Part shown: positions 7,574 through 16,459 of the stretch, piece after piece
Numbering within the stretch: position 1 is the first letter of the stretch
Layout: each line of letters starts with the position of its first letter
The notes under the pieces: model-generated
The model's input: the letters and a program-made list of their open reading frames with translations, nothing else
Database searches by the model: none
What the model was told of the DNA's origin: nothing
Program-made: the position numbers and the translations under genes
Source of the DNA: Altererythrobacter sp. TH136
GTDB lineage: Bacteria > Pseudomonadota > Alphaproteobacteria > Sphingomonadales > Sphingomonadaceae
Direction: 5' to 3'
Assembly (NCBI RefSeq): GCF_007065885.1
Contig: NZ_CP041409.1
Span: 558,001-622,000, forward strand
Length of the DNA: 64,000 nucleotides

Positions 7574-8758
7574 ATGAACGTTGCCAAGACAGGCGGATTG
7601 ATCGATCGGCGCAAGCTGCTCGCGGTGGGCGGAGCGATGCTGCTGGCCGGGTGCAAGATCATCCCCGGCGGCGGCGTTTCCACAAGTCCGGACCCGGTCC
7701 CGACCCCCACGCCGAGCGCCAGTGTCCCCAGCCCGCTGCCAACCGACACCGCGCGCCACCGGGTGGCGCTGCTGGTGCCGATGTCGGGCACCAACGGCGC
7801 GGTCGGCCAGTCGATCGCCAACGCCACCACGATGGCGCTGCTCGACACCAGTGCCGAAAGCCTGCGCATCACCACCTACGACACCGCCGGCGGCGCCCGC
7901 GCGGCAGCACAGCGCGCGGTGGCCGAGGGTAACAAGCTGATCCTGGGGCCGCTGTTGTCCGAAGATGTCGGCCAGGTGCTGGCGGAAGCGCGCCCCGCCA
8001 ACGTGCCGCTGATCACCCTGTCAAACGATACCGCGGTCGCCGGTCCGGACGTGTTCGTGATGGGCCAGGCACCCGAACAGTCGATCCAGCGCACGGTGGA
8101 TTACGCCCGCTCGCGCGGCTCCAGCCGGTTTGCCGCCATCGTCCCCGAAGGCGAATATGGCCAGCGCGCCGCTGCCGCGCTGCGCGCCTCGGTCATCACC
8201 GCCGGCGGCACAGTGGGCGCGGTCGAGACCTATGCGCGGGGCAACACGTCGGTGGTCAGCGCCGCCAGCCGCCTGGCGGCGAAGGGCGGCTACGATGCGG
8301 TGCTGATCGCCGACGGCGCGCGGTTCGCCGCGCAGGCCGCCACGGTGCTGAAGCCGCGGGCCACGGCCGGCGTGCAACTGCTCGGCACCGAGCTGTGGAG
8401 CGGCGAGAGCGAAGTCACCCGCGCGGCCGGGCTGCGGGGTGCGTGGTTCTCGGCCATGTCCGACGCGCGGTTCAAGCGGTTCTCCGACAGCTACAAGGCC
8501 CGCTTCGGCGGTGCGCCCTACCGCGTCTCCACGCTGGGGTATGACGGGGTGCTGCTTGCGCTCAGGATCGCGCGCGACTGGAAACCGGGGCGCAGCTTCC
8601 CGGTCGCCCGCCTGCGTGACGAAGGGGGGTTTCTGGGCCTCGACGGCGCGTTCCGCTTCGGCCGCAATGGCGTCGTCGAACGGACGATGGAAGTGCGCGA
8701 GGTCCGAAACGGCCAGGTGGTGATCGTCGATCCCGCGCCCGCCGCCTTCGGCAACTGA
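7574..8758 (+). CDS. LppC/LpoA-like penicillin-binding protein activator lipoprotein
   Basis: 394 residues. An ATG at 7574 gives a twin-arginine-like start (DRRKLLAVGGAMLLAGC) in which LLAGC is a lipobox, so the product is probably a lipoprotein. A Pro/Thr/Ser-rich linker follows, then a periplasmic-binding-protein type I fold recognisable by RVALLVPMSGTNGAVGQSI, LILGPLLSEDVGQVL and VPLITLSNDTAVAG. In E. coli the equivalent fold is the C-terminal half of LpoA, which activates PBP1A; the N-terminal TPR half of LpoA is missing here, as in many alphaproteobacteria. The neighbourhood (rsmI, yraN) supports the LppC/YraM assignment. Direct PBP activation is inference. Confidence 0.85.
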   Translation: MNVAKTGGLIDRRKLLAVGGAMLLAGCKIIPGGGVSTSPDPVPTPTPSASVPSPLPTDTARHRVALLVPMSGTNGAVGQSIANATTMALLDTSAESLRITTYDTAGGARAAAQRAVAEGNKLILGPLLSEDVGQVLAEARPANVPLITLSNDTAVAGPDVFVMGQAPEQSIQRTVDYARSRGSSRFAAIVPEGEYGQRAAAALRASVITAGGTVGAVETYARGNTSVVSAASRLAAKGGYDAVLIADGARFAAQAATVLKPRATAGVQLLGTELWSGESEVTRAAGLRGAWFSAMSDARFKRFSDSYKARFGGAPYRVSTLGYDGVLLALRIARDWKPGRSFPVARLRDEGGFLGLDGAFRFGRNGVVERTMEVREVRNGQVVIVDPAPAAFGN

Positions 8759-8814
8759 CGATAACCCCGTGGCCTGCTTGAAGCGCGCAGCTCCCGCTGC
8801 GTATAGCTGAACCC

Positions 8815-10806
8815 ATGTCCGACGATCTGTTCGCCAACACCCCCGCCACCAGCGGCGACTACGATGCATCCTCGATCGAGGTGCTCGAAGGGCTGGAGCC
8901 GGTGCGCCGCCGGCCGGGCATGTACATCGGCGGGACCGATGACCGCGCGCTGCATCACCTCGCCGCCGAAGTGCTCGACAACGCGATGGACGAAGCGGTC
9001 GCGGGGCACGCTTCGCGGATCGAGGTCGCGCTCGATGAAAACAACCGCCTGACCATTTCCGACAATGGCCGCGGGATGCCGGTGGCCGAACACCCCAAGT
9101 TTCCGGGCAAGTCGACGCTGGAAGTGATCATGTCGATGCTGCATTCGGGCGGCAAGTTCTCGGGCAAGGCGTATGCCACCAGCGGCGGCCTGCACGGCGT
9201 GGGCGTGAGCGTGGTCAACGCGCTGTCCAGCCACACCCGGGTGGAAGTCGCGCGCGACCGGCAGCTCTACGCGCAGGAATTCTCGCGCGGGGTGACGCAG
9301 GGACCGCTGCAGGAACTGGGGCCGACCCCGAACCGGCGCGGCACCACCGTCAGCTTCACGCCGGATACCGAGATCTTCGGCGACCGCGACTTCAGCCCCA
9401 AGCGCCTGTTCAAGCTCGCCCGGTCGAAGGCGTATCTCTACGCCGGCGTCGAAATCCGCTGGAAGTGCGCCGCCGCGCTCGCCACCGACGATGTTCCAGC
9501 CGAAGCGGTGTTCAAGTTTCCAGGCGGCCTGTCGGATCACCTTGCCGAACAGATCGGCGGGCGCGAGTGCGTGACCGCGCAACCGTTTGCCGGCACGCAG
9601 GACTTCCCCTCAGACGAAACCGGTGGCTCACAGGGCCGCGTAGAATGGGCGATCGCCTGGCCGCTGTGGTCGGACGGATCGTATTCCTGGTACTGCAACA
9701 CCGTGCCGACGCCCGATGGCGGCACCCACGAACAGGGCCTGCGCGCGGCGCTGACCAAGGGCTTGCGCGCCTTTGCCGACCTGATCGGGCAGAAAAAAGC
9801 CAAGGACCTGAGCGCAGACGACGTGATCACGGGTTCCGAGATCATGCTCAGCGTGTTTATCCGCGACCCGCAATTCCAGAGCCAGACCAAGGACCGTCTG
9901 ACCAGCCCCGAGGCCGCGCGGCTCGTCGAGAACGCGGTCCGCGATCATTTCGACCATTATCTGACCGACAACATGGAGCGCGGGCGCGCGCTGCTTGGTT
10001 CCGTCATGGAGCGGATGGACGAACGACTGAAGCGCAAGGCCGAACGCGAGATCAAGCGCAAGACCGCGACCAATTCGAAGAAGGTCCGCCTGCCCGGCAA
10101 GCTGACCGACTGCACCGGCGAAGGCAGCGGCGAGACCGAACTGTTCATCGTGGAAGGCGACAGCGCCGGCGGCAGCGCCAAGCAGGCGCGCGACCGCAAG
10201 ACGCAGGCGATCCTGCCGATCCGCGGCAAGATCCTCAACGTCGCGTCCGCCAGCGCCGACAAGATCCGCGCCAACAGCGAAATCGCGGACCTGACCCTGG
10301 CGATGGGCTGCGGCACCCGGAAGGACTGCAACGCCGATCAGCTGCGGTACGACCGGATCGTGATCATGACCGATGCCGATGTCGATGGCGCGCACATTGC
10401 GACGCTCCTGATGACGTTCTTCTTCCAGGAAATGCCCGACGTCGTGAAGCGCGGTCACCTGTTCCTGGCCCAGCCGCCGCTGTACCGCCTGACCGCGGGC
10501 AAGGAGAGCGCCTATGCCCGCGACGACGCGCACCGCGCCGAGCTGGAGGCGACCCGGTTCAAGGGCAAGAAGGTCGAGGTCAGCCGCTTCAAGGGCTTGG
10601 GCGAGATGAACCCACAGCAGCTGCGCGAAACGACGATGAATCCCGCCAGCCGCAGCCTGATCCGCATCACCCTGCCGCCTGAACATGAGCAGCGCTTCGC
10701 GGTCCAGGAACTGGTCGACCAGCTGATGGGCCGCAACCCGGAACACCGGTTCAACTTCATCCAGAACAACGCCGCCGAATTCGACCGCGAGCTGATCGAT
10801 GCCTGA
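8815..10806 (+). CDS. parE: DNA topoisomerase IV subunit B
   Basis: 663 residues. The GHKL ATPase domain shows DNAMDEAVAG, SDNGRGMPV and the lid glycines in SGGLHGVGVSVVNAL; the TOPRIM domain shows VEGDSAGGSAKQARDRK and MTDADVDGAHI. Unlike GyrB there is no long insertion near the C-terminus, and the sequence runs straight to the short GRNPEHRFNFIQNNAAEF tail. With ParC it decatenates replicated chromosomes. The stop codon overlaps the downstream histidine kinase by eight bases, an unexpected coupling of a housekeeping gene to a signalling operon. Confidence 0.93.
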   Translation: MSDDLFANTPATSGDYDASSIEVLEGLEPVRRRPGMYIGGTDDRALHHLAAEVLDNAMDEAVAGHASRIEVALDENNRLTISDNGRGMPVAEHPKFPGKSTLEVIMSMLHSGGKFSGKAYATSGGLHGVGVSVVNALSSHTRVEVARDRQLYAQEFSRGVTQGPLQELGPTPNRRGTTVSFTPDTEIFGDRDFSPKRLFKLARSKAYLYAGVEIRWKCAAALATDDVPAEAVFKFPGGLSDHLAEQIGGRECVTAQPFAGTQDFPSDETGGSQGRVEWAIAWPLWSDGSYSWYCNTVPTPDGGTHEQGLRAALTKGLRAFADLIGQKKAKDLSADDVITGSEIMLSVFIRDPQFQSQTKDRLTSPEAARLVENAVRDHFDHYLTDNMERGRALLGSVMERMDERLKRKAEREIKRKTATNSKKVRLPGKLTDCTGEGSGETELFIVEGDSAGGSAKQARDRKTQAILPIRGKILNVASASADKIRANSEIADLTLAMGCGTRKDCNADQLRYDRIVIMTDADVDGAHIATLLMTFFFQEMPDVVKRGHLFLAQPPLYRLTAGKESAYARDDAHRAELEATRFKGKKVEVSRFKGLGEMNPQQLRETTMNPASRSLIRITLPPEHEQRFAVQELVDQLMGRNPEHRFNFIQNNAAEFDRELIDA

Positions 10807-12307
10807 GCGCCGCCAGGGCCTCCGCGGGCTGTTGCGGTTCGAAGGCAATCGCCCGGTCGTGGTGCTGCTGGCTGCCGGGCTGGCGCTGCTGGTCATCGCG
10901 ATCCTGGTGTCGATTCAGGCGTTGTCACAGGTGACCGCCACCGGCGAGCGCGTCGAACAAAGCCTGCGCGTCCAGGCCGAGCTCAATCGGCTGATCAGCA
11001 TCAACGAGCGGGTCGAGACGGCGCGCCGCGGTTACCTGTTGTCCACCCAGTCCGACATGATCGACATCCTGCAGGAGAGCCAGAAGCAGTTCACCGCCTC
11101 GGTGGCAGAGCTGCGCGGCCTGGCGGGCGAAAGCAGCGACCAGATTGCCGGGATCGAGGAAATCGAGCGCCTGCGCGCCGCCCGCGAGGAAGCGATCAGC
11201 CAGAGCATCCTCAGCCCCTATACAGTCGCCGCCTCCGCCCGGGAGAACGGGCTTGCGCAGGAGGCCGGGACGGTGATCACCCGGCGCATTCGCACGATCA
11301 CTGATGCGATGCGGGAGCGCGAGGCGGCGCTGCTGTTCAACAACGCGCGCGCGCAGGCCGCCTCGCAAAGCCGGTTCTACGTCATCAGCGGCGGGGCCAC
11401 CGCCCTACTGCTGCTGACGCTGATCGCGGTGATCGTGCTCATGCTGCGCTTCAACCGCGATCTCGGGATCGCGCAGGTCCGGTTGCGCCAGGCCAACGAG
11501 GGGCTGGAAGCCGCAGTCAACGCGCGAACCCTGGAACTGACCCGCGCCAACGAGGAAATCCAGCGCTTCGCCTACATCGTCAGCCATGACCTGCGGTCGC
11601 CGCTGGTCAATGTGCTCGGCTTCACGTCGGAGCTGGACGAGGCGCGCAAGATCATCCGAAAGTTCCTGGCCGAACTGTTCGAACGCGATCCCGACCTGCG
11701 CGACCAGGCGGTCTGGCTGGCCGCTGACGAGGATCTGCCCGAGGCGCTCGATTTCATCCGCAAGTCGACCGAGAAGATGGATCGGCTGATCAATTCGATC
11801 CTGGAGCTGTCGCGCCAGGGGCGGCGTCCGCTGACCCCCGAACTGCTCGACATGGACGCGGTCGCGGATGGCGTGGCCGCCTCGCTCTATCAACGGGCCG
11901 AAACCGCGGGGGCCGAGATCGTGATCGAGCCGCTGCCAGACGTTCACAGCGACCGGATCGCGGTGGAGCAGATTCTGTCCAATCTGACCGAGAACGCGCT
12001 CAAGTACCTCAGCCCCAAGCGTCCCGGGCGGGTCGAGATAAGCGGCCGCAAGGTCGGCCCGCTGGTGGAGATCGCGGTCAAGGACAACGGCCGCGGGATC
12101 GATCCGGCCGATCACGAACGGGTGTTCGAACTGTTCCGCCGCGCCGGCACGCAGGATCAGCCGGGCGAAGGGATCGGCCTCGCCAACGTGCGCGCGCTCG
12201 CGTACCGGCTCGGCGGGACGATCCGGATCGAGTCTCAACTTGACGAAGGCGCAACATTCACGCTTTCGTTGCCGCTACGGTTCACGGCAGGGGAAACAGT
12301 CACATGA
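10799..12307 (+). CDS. CHASE3-domain sensor histidine kinase (KipF-like)
   Basis: 502 residues. A first membrane helix (about 20-42) and a second (about 193-217) bracket a periplasmic helical CHASE3 domain containing the ETARRGYLLS segment typical of that domain. A coiled linker leads to HisKA with phosphoacceptor H263 in YIVSHDLRSPL, and a HATPase domain with NLTENALKY, DNGRGID and GEGIGLANV. The next two genes overlap or abut: a single-domain response regulator and a receiver-HRXXN kinase. That set matches what is known of KipF, a CHASE3 kinase of Sphingomonas melonis that senses salts and phosphorylates the receiver of PakF to start the general stress response. The assignment is by architecture and operon, not alignment. 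Confidence 0.88.
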   Translation: MPERRQGLRGLLRFEGNRPVVVLLAAGLALLVIAILVSIQALSQVTATGERVEQSLRVQAELNRLISINERVETARRGYLLSTQSDMIDILQESQKQFTASVAELRGLAGESSDQIAGIEEIERLRAAREEAISQSILSPYTVAASARENGLAQEAGTVITRRIRTITDAMREREAALLFNNARAQAASQSRFYVISGGATALLLLTLIAVIVLMLRFNRDLGIAQVRLRQANEGLEAAVNARTLELTRANEEIQRFAYIVSHDLRSPLVNVLGFTSELDEARKIIRKFLAELFERDPDLRDQAVWLAADEDLPEALDFIRKSTEKMDRLINSILELSRQGRRPLTPELLDMDAVADGVAASLYQRAETAGAEIVIEPLPDVHSDRIAVEQILSNLTENALKYLSPKRPGRVEISGRKVGPLVEIAVKDNGRGIDPADHERVFELFRRAGTQDQPGEGIGLANVRALAYRLGGTIRIESQLDEGATFTLSLPLRFTAGETVT

Positions 12308-12741
12308 ACGCGCATCAACCGGTCGGCATCGTGATGATCGAAGACGATGAAGGCCATGCCCGCCTGATCGAGAAGAACATCCGCCGCGCCGGTATCTCGA
12401 ACGACATCAAGCATTTCGCCGATGGCACCAGCGCGCTCGAATACCTGTTCAACGACACGACGGGCCCGGTCCACAACGGGCCGTGCATGGTCCTGCTCGA
12501 CCTCAATCTGCCGGACATGAGCGGCACGTCGATCCTGGAAAAGATCAAAAGCAACGACAAGCTGCACCGCACCCCGGTGGTCGTGCTGACCACGACCGAC
12601 GACAAGGTCGAGATCCAGCGCTGTTATGATCTTGGCTGCAACGTCTACATCACCAAGCCGGTGAACTACGAAAGCTTCGCCGACGCGATCCGCCAGCTGG
12701 GCCTGTTCCTGGCGGTGATCCAGGTGCCCGAGGTCGAGTAA
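12304..12741 (+). CDS. Single-domain response regulator
   Basis: 145 residues, a lone receiver domain with no output domain. The acidic pocket is IEDDEGH (residues 12-18), the phosphoacceptor is D66 in VLLDLNLPDMSG, the conserved Thr is in VVVLTTTDD and the Lys is in YITKPVNY. This Rcp1-like group often works with CHASE3 or phytochrome-type kinases. The start overlaps the kinase stop by four bases (ATGA). Between a KipF-like and a PakF-like protein it could be a competing phosphate acceptor or a shuttle; which one is not readable. Its stop TAA lies exactly where a GTGA start for the next gene would be expected. Confidence 0.92.
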   Translation: MNAHQPVGIVMIEDDEGHARLIEKNIRRAGISNDIKHFADGTSALEYLFNDTTGPVHNGPCMVLLDLNLPDMSGTSILEKIKSNDKLHRTPVVVLTTTDDKVEIQRCYDLGCNVYITKPVNYESFADAIRQLGLFLAVIQVPEVE

Positions 12742-13790
12742 CCATCACCGCGCCGCGGATCCTCTACGTCGATGACGACGACGGCCTGCGCCGTCTGACC
12801 CAGCGCGCGCTCGGCCGCCGCGGGTTCGAGGTAGAGGTCGCCGACAGCGCCGACGCAGGCCTGGCGCGCCTGAAAGAGAGCGCGTTCGACCTCGTCGCGA
12901 TCGACCACTACATGCCCGGGAAGAGCGGGCTGCAGCTGCTGGACGAAATCGTCGCCCTGCCCGATCACCCGCCGGTGGTGTTCGTCACCGGCAACGATGA
13001 CACCGCCGTGGCGGTCAAGGCGATCCACGCCGGCGCGCTCGATTTCGTGGTCAAGATCGTGGGCGAGAGCTTCTTCGACGTGCTCGACAGCCGCTTCCGC
13101 CAGGCGCTTTCGCGCGCCGAGCTGGAGCGCGCCAAGCGGCAGTCCGAAGCCGATCTGATCGTCGCGAACGAGCGGCTGGAGCTTCTGGTCCGCGAGGTGC
13201 ACCACCGGGTGTCCAACAGCCTGCAGATGGTGCTGGGCTTCGTGTCGATGCAGGGCAGCCAGTCGACCGAGCCAGCGGTGCGTGCCGCGCTGGACGAGAT
13301 CCAGAACCGGATCAAGGCGATCAGCAAGGTCCACCAGCGGCTCTATACCCGCGAGGACCTGTCCTCGATCGACCTCGATGCCTACCTCACCAACCTGGTC
13401 GATGATCTGCGCGACAGCATTCCAAGCCATTCAGCCAACATCCGCCTGGAACTCCAGACCGAGCCGGTTACGGTGCCGCCGGACACCGGCGTGTCGATCG
13501 GAGTGATCGTCAACGAACTGGTGAGCAACGCGGTCAAGTATGCCTTTCCCGATGGCGCGGACGGGGTCATCGCCGTGCGCCTGGAAGCGCAGGACAAGGG
13601 CGGCTTCAGCCTGACGGTGACGGACAATGGCCAGGGGATCGACCGCGCGGGCTCGCCCACGGGAACCGGCATGGGCACCCGCATCGTCGATGCCATCGCC
13701 CGCAGCCTGCACACCGCGCTGGAGGCGATCGACCAGGCTTCCGGCACCGCGCTCAGGCTGACCGTCGCCGGGCCTCCCTCAAGCAGCTGA
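12738..13790 (+). CDS. Receiver-HRXXN histidine kinase (hybrid response regulator, PakF-like), start codon unresolved
   Basis: About 350 residues if read from just after the response regulator. A full receiver comes first (RILYVDDDDGLRR acidic pocket, phosphoacceptor Asp in LVAIDHYMPGKSG, TGNDD), then an HRXXN-type kinase core: EVHHRVSNSLQ, in which H-R-V-S-N fits the HRXXN motif of PhyR-activating kinases, and a HATPase with NELVSNAVKYAF, DNGQGID and GTGMGTRI. In frame there is no ATG, GTG or TTG between the upstream stop at 12627 and ATG 12912, which falls inside the receiver after the phosphoacceptor. GTA at 12738 sits where GTG would be. Either a non-canonical start is used or a truncated kinase is made from 12912. 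Confidence 0.8.
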   Translation, partial: VTITAPRILYVDDDDGLRRLTQRALGRRGFEVEVADSADAGLARLKESAFDLVAIDHYMPGKSGLQLLDEIVALPDHPPVVFVTGNDDTAVAVKAIHAGALDFVVKIVGESFFDVLDSRFRQALSRAELERAKRQSEADLIVANERLELLVREVHHRVSNSLQMVLGFVSMQGSQSTEPAVRAALDEIQNRIKAISKVHQRLYTREDLSSIDLDAYLTNLVDDLRDSIPSHSANIRLELQTEPVTVPPDTGVSIGVIVNELVSNAVKYAFPDGADGVIAVRLEAQDKGGFSLTVTDNGQGIDRAGSPTGTGMGTRIVDAIARSLHTALEAIDQASGTALRLTVAGPPSSS

Positions 13791-13858
13791 CGCTCGCACC
13801 CGATCCCTGTTGCAACGACCGCGGCAGCCAGCCAAGAGCGGCTTCGGGAGGATCTTTC

Positions 13859-15127
13859 ATGCTTGCTCGTTTCGCGCTGCCGCTTGCCCTGTTCAGCGTG
13901 CCGGCCATCGCTCAGCCCGCGCCGCAGTCAATCCCGCCGGCTGTGCAAGCCGCGGCGGACGGCGTGGCCGAGGTGCTGCTGGGCAAGCGAGCGGCGGCCG
14001 AGGTATTCTCCCCCGCGTTCCTGGCCGCGGTGCCGGCGGACAAGCTGGCGGCGCTGACGGCGCAGATCGCAGGTCAGTTCGGGCCATTGGAAGGCCTTGA
14101 AGGCGTCACGGCAACTGGTCCTGCCAGCGGCGTGATCGCCTTGCGGTTCGGCCGTGCCATCTACAGCGGCCCGTTCGCGGTGGACGCCGAAGGCAAGGTC
14201 GCAAACCTGCTGCTCAACGATTACAAGCCGGTGGGCGACGACGCCGCGACGATCCTGCGCGACGTCGCGGCGCTGCCCGGCGCGGCGGGCGTTCTCTATG
14301 CGCCGCTTGACGGCGGTGAACCGCTGCTGGCGCTGAACGCGGATCGCCAGCTCGCGATCGGTTCGACCTTCAAGCTGTTTGTGCTGGCCGCGCTGGCGCG
14401 GCAGGTCGAGCAAGGCACGCGCAAGTGGGATGAGGTCGTGAAGCTCGACGACCTGCGCTCGCTGCCGAGCGGGCAGATGCAGGACTGGCCGCAGGGCGCG
14501 CCAGTCACGCTGCAAACGCTGGCGACGATGATGATCTCCATCAGCGACAACACCGCGACCGACCAGCTGATCCGGCTGGTGGGACGCGATGCGATCGCGG
14601 AAGAACTGCGGGCAAGCGGCCATTCGGCCCCCGCCCGGACCCTGCCGTTCCTCACCACGCGTGAGGCGTTCGCGCTGAAGGCCGATCTCGCGCGCGGAAC
14701 GCGGTACGCCGAAATGAGCGAGCCCGAGCAAACAGGCGCGCTGGCAGCGCTGGGGCGCGAATTCGCCGCCGACCCGGCGACGGTCGCCGCGCCAACTTTC
14801 ACCGCGCCGACCCTGATCGACGGCGTGGAATGGTTCGCCAGCCCCGATGACTTGCGCAAGCTGCTTGGCCGGATCGTCGCGCTGAAGGATCCGACCGCGC
14901 GGAAGATTCTTGCGGTCAGCCCCTCGATGCCCTCGGCCCAGCGCAAGAACTGGGCGTTCACCGGCTTCAAGGGCGGATCGGAACCGGGCGTGATCAACGG
15001 CACCTGGCTGCTGCAGAAGCCAGACGGCCAGTGGCGCATCCTGACGATGAGTTGGAACAATCCCGCCGCGGCGGTCGACCAGGCGACGCTCGAATTGATC
15101 GCGCAACGTATCCTGGCCTTGCCCTGA
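13859..15127 (+). CDS. Two-domain class A beta-lactamase-related serine hydrolase
   Basis: 422 residues with a signal peptide (MLARFALPLALFSVPAIAQ). An N-terminal domain of about 100 residues (roughly 28-125) with a single beta-rich stretch precedes a class A-like fold carrying STFK (S169, K172), SDN (229-231) and a KGG-type triad in GFKGGSEPGV. This order resembles ORF12-type proteins, where an NTF2-like domain precedes a class A-like domain with weak or no beta-lactamase activity. A canonical Glu166-bearing omega loop is not evident to me, so true beta-lactamase activity is doubtful; an esterase or peptidase role is equally possible. Periplasmic location is expected. Confidence 0.82.
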   Translation: MLARFALPLALFSVPAIAQPAPQSIPPAVQAAADGVAEVLLGKRAAAEVFSPAFLAAVPADKLAALTAQIAGQFGPLEGLEGVTATGPASGVIALRFGRAIYSGPFAVDAEGKVANLLLNDYKPVGDDAATILRDVAALPGAAGVLYAPLDGGEPLLALNADRQLAIGSTFKLFVLAALARQVEQGTRKWDEVVKLDDLRSLPSGQMQDWPQGAPVTLQTLATMMISISDNTATDQLIRLVGRDAIAEELRASGHSAPARTLPFLTTREAFALKADLARGTRYAEMSEPEQTGALAALGREFAADPATVAAPTFTAPTLIDGVEWFASPDDLRKLLGRIVALKDPTARKILAVSPSMPSAQRKNWAFTGFKGGSEPGVINGTWLLQKPDGQWRILTMSWNNPAAAVDQATLELIAQRILALP

Positions 15128-15147
15128 CAGGTTCACCCGCTTACCGC

Positions 15148-15155
15148 TTACGTAA
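15148..15155. promoter_or_regulatory. TTACGTAA palindrome upstream of the MoxR gene
   Basis: A perfect 8-base palindrome, TTACGTAA, in the context GCTTACGTAAAC, lies 22 bases before the moxR start in an otherwise GC-rich 50-base gap. It could be an operator overlapping a promoter; it is also short enough to be chance. Confidence 0.25.
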
Positions 15156-15177
15156 ACTGGCAAGGGAAGATTCCGGT

Positions 15178-16026
15178 ATGGTCGAGCGTTTCGAGGGCAC
15201 CAGCAACTACATCGCGACCGAAGACCTGAAGGTCGCGGTCAACGCGGCGGTGACCTTGCGCCGGCCGCTGTTGGTGAAGGGCGAACCAGGCACCGGCAAG
15301 ACAGTGCTGGCGTACGAGATCGCCAAGGCGGTGGGCGCGCCGCTGATCGAATGGAACGTGAAGTCCACCACCAAGGCGCATCAGGGCCTGTACGAATACG
15401 ACGCCGTGGCCCGCCTGCGCGATGGCCAGTTGGGTGACGAGCGGGTCCACGACATCCGCAACTACATCAAGCGCGGGAAGCTGTGGGACGCGTTCACCTC
15501 CCCCACCCTGCCCGTGCTGCTGATCGACGAGATCGACAAGGCCGACATCGAGTTTCCCAACGACCTGTTGCAGGAACTCGATCGCATGAGTTTCGACGTG
15601 TACGAAACGCAGGAAACGATCGCGGCCAAGGAACGGCCGATCGTGGTGATCACCTCGAACAACGAAAAGGAACTGCCCGACGCGTTCCTGCGCCGGTGCT
15701 TCTTCCATTACATCAAGTTTCCCGACCGCGACACGATGCGCGAGATCATCGAAGTCCACTTCCCCAACATCCAGAAGATCCTGGTGACCAAGGCGATGGA
15801 CGTGTTCTACGAAATCCGCGACGTGCCGGGTCTGAAGAAGAAGCCTTCGACCAGCGAGCTGCTCGACTGGCTCAAGCTGCTGCTGAACGAAGACATGCCG
15901 CTAGACGTGCTGCAGGACCGCGACCCGACCAAGGCGATCCCGCCCCTTCACGGCGCGCTGCTGAAGAACGAGCAGGACGTGATGCTGTTCGAACGGCTCG
16001 CCTTCATGGCGCGCCGGGGCGCCTGA
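15178..16026 (+). CDS. MoxR family AAA+ ATPase
   Basis: 282 residues from the ATG at 15178. Walker A is GEPGTGKT (35-42), Walker B is LLIDEIDKAD, and the sensor 1 region is IVVITSNNEKELPDAFLRRC. MoxR ATPases act as chaperones or complex-remodelling factors and almost always work with a VWA-domain partner, which binds a metal or substrate. A VWA protein of the CoxE type is encoded 1.9 kb downstream (17980-19161), separated here by a PilZ and a chemoreceptor gene. The actual client is unknown. The start is preferred over longer forms because those overlap the upstream gene. Confidence 0.92.
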   Translation: MVERFEGTSNYIATEDLKVAVNAAVTLRRPLLVKGEPGTGKTVLAYEIAKAVGAPLIEWNVKSTTKAHQGLYEYDAVARLRDGQLGDERVHDIRNYIKRGKLWDAFTSPTLPVLLIDEIDKADIEFPNDLLQELDRMSFDVYETQETIAAKERPIVVITSNNEKELPDAFLRRCFFHYIKFPDRDTMREIIEVHFPNIQKILVTKAMDVFYEIRDVPGLKKKPSTSELLDWLKLLLNEDMPLDVLQDRDPTKAIPPLHGALLKNEQDVMLFERLAFMARRGA

Positions 16027-16156
16027 CAGCACCGGCACCCTTCCCGGGGGTCGGCTCCATCGGCCACTAGGTAATAGCCCGCGCCCGGTTTTCTTCGCGC
16101 GCCAAGCCCGTTATCACCCCTGCAAAAGGGATCGCAGAGGTGACGGAAATTCGGTG

Positions 16157-16450
16157 ATGGGGGAAGAACGCAGGGACGACCGCCACGATATCGAGGTGTG
16201 GGGGCATTACCGCACACCCAACGGGCTCAAGCGTGATGTGCCGGTCAAGGATTTGTCGGAGACCGGCTGCCGGTTCTTCGACAAGTTTTCGAGCTTGCTG
16301 CCGGGGGCCGAGATCACCCTGCGGATCGAATCGCTCGGGCCATTCCAGGCGACCGTGCGGTGGCAAGAAGCGGGCTATGTCGGGGTCGAATTCCAGAACC
16401 GGCTATACGGTCCGATGTTCGATCACATCCGCCTGCGCCTGAGCCGGTAG
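16157..16450 (+). CDS. Small PilZ domain protein
   Basis: 97 residues, a lone PilZ domain. An arginine-rich start (ERRDDRHDIEVWGHY) provides the RxxxR-type element and DLSETG the DxSxxG element, the two parts that wrap intercalated c-di-GMP. A tandem GTG-ATG at 16154-16159 leaves the start uncertain by one codon; the ATG is used here. It lies between moxR and a convergent chemoreceptor gene and is one of three single-domain PilZ genes in the window. Binding of c-di-GMP is predicted from the motifs; the target is unknown. Confidence 0.85.
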   Translation: MGEERRDDRHDIEVWGHYRTPNGLKRDVPVKDLSETGCRFFDKFSSLLPGAEITLRIESLGPFQATVRWQEAGYVGVEFQNRLYGPMFDHIRLRLSR

Positions 16451-16459
16451 GGGGTCCGC

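Noticed and set aside
16027-16153. Possible terminator (CCCGGG-containing) after moxR
   Set aside because: The stem is short and interrupted and no T-run follows.
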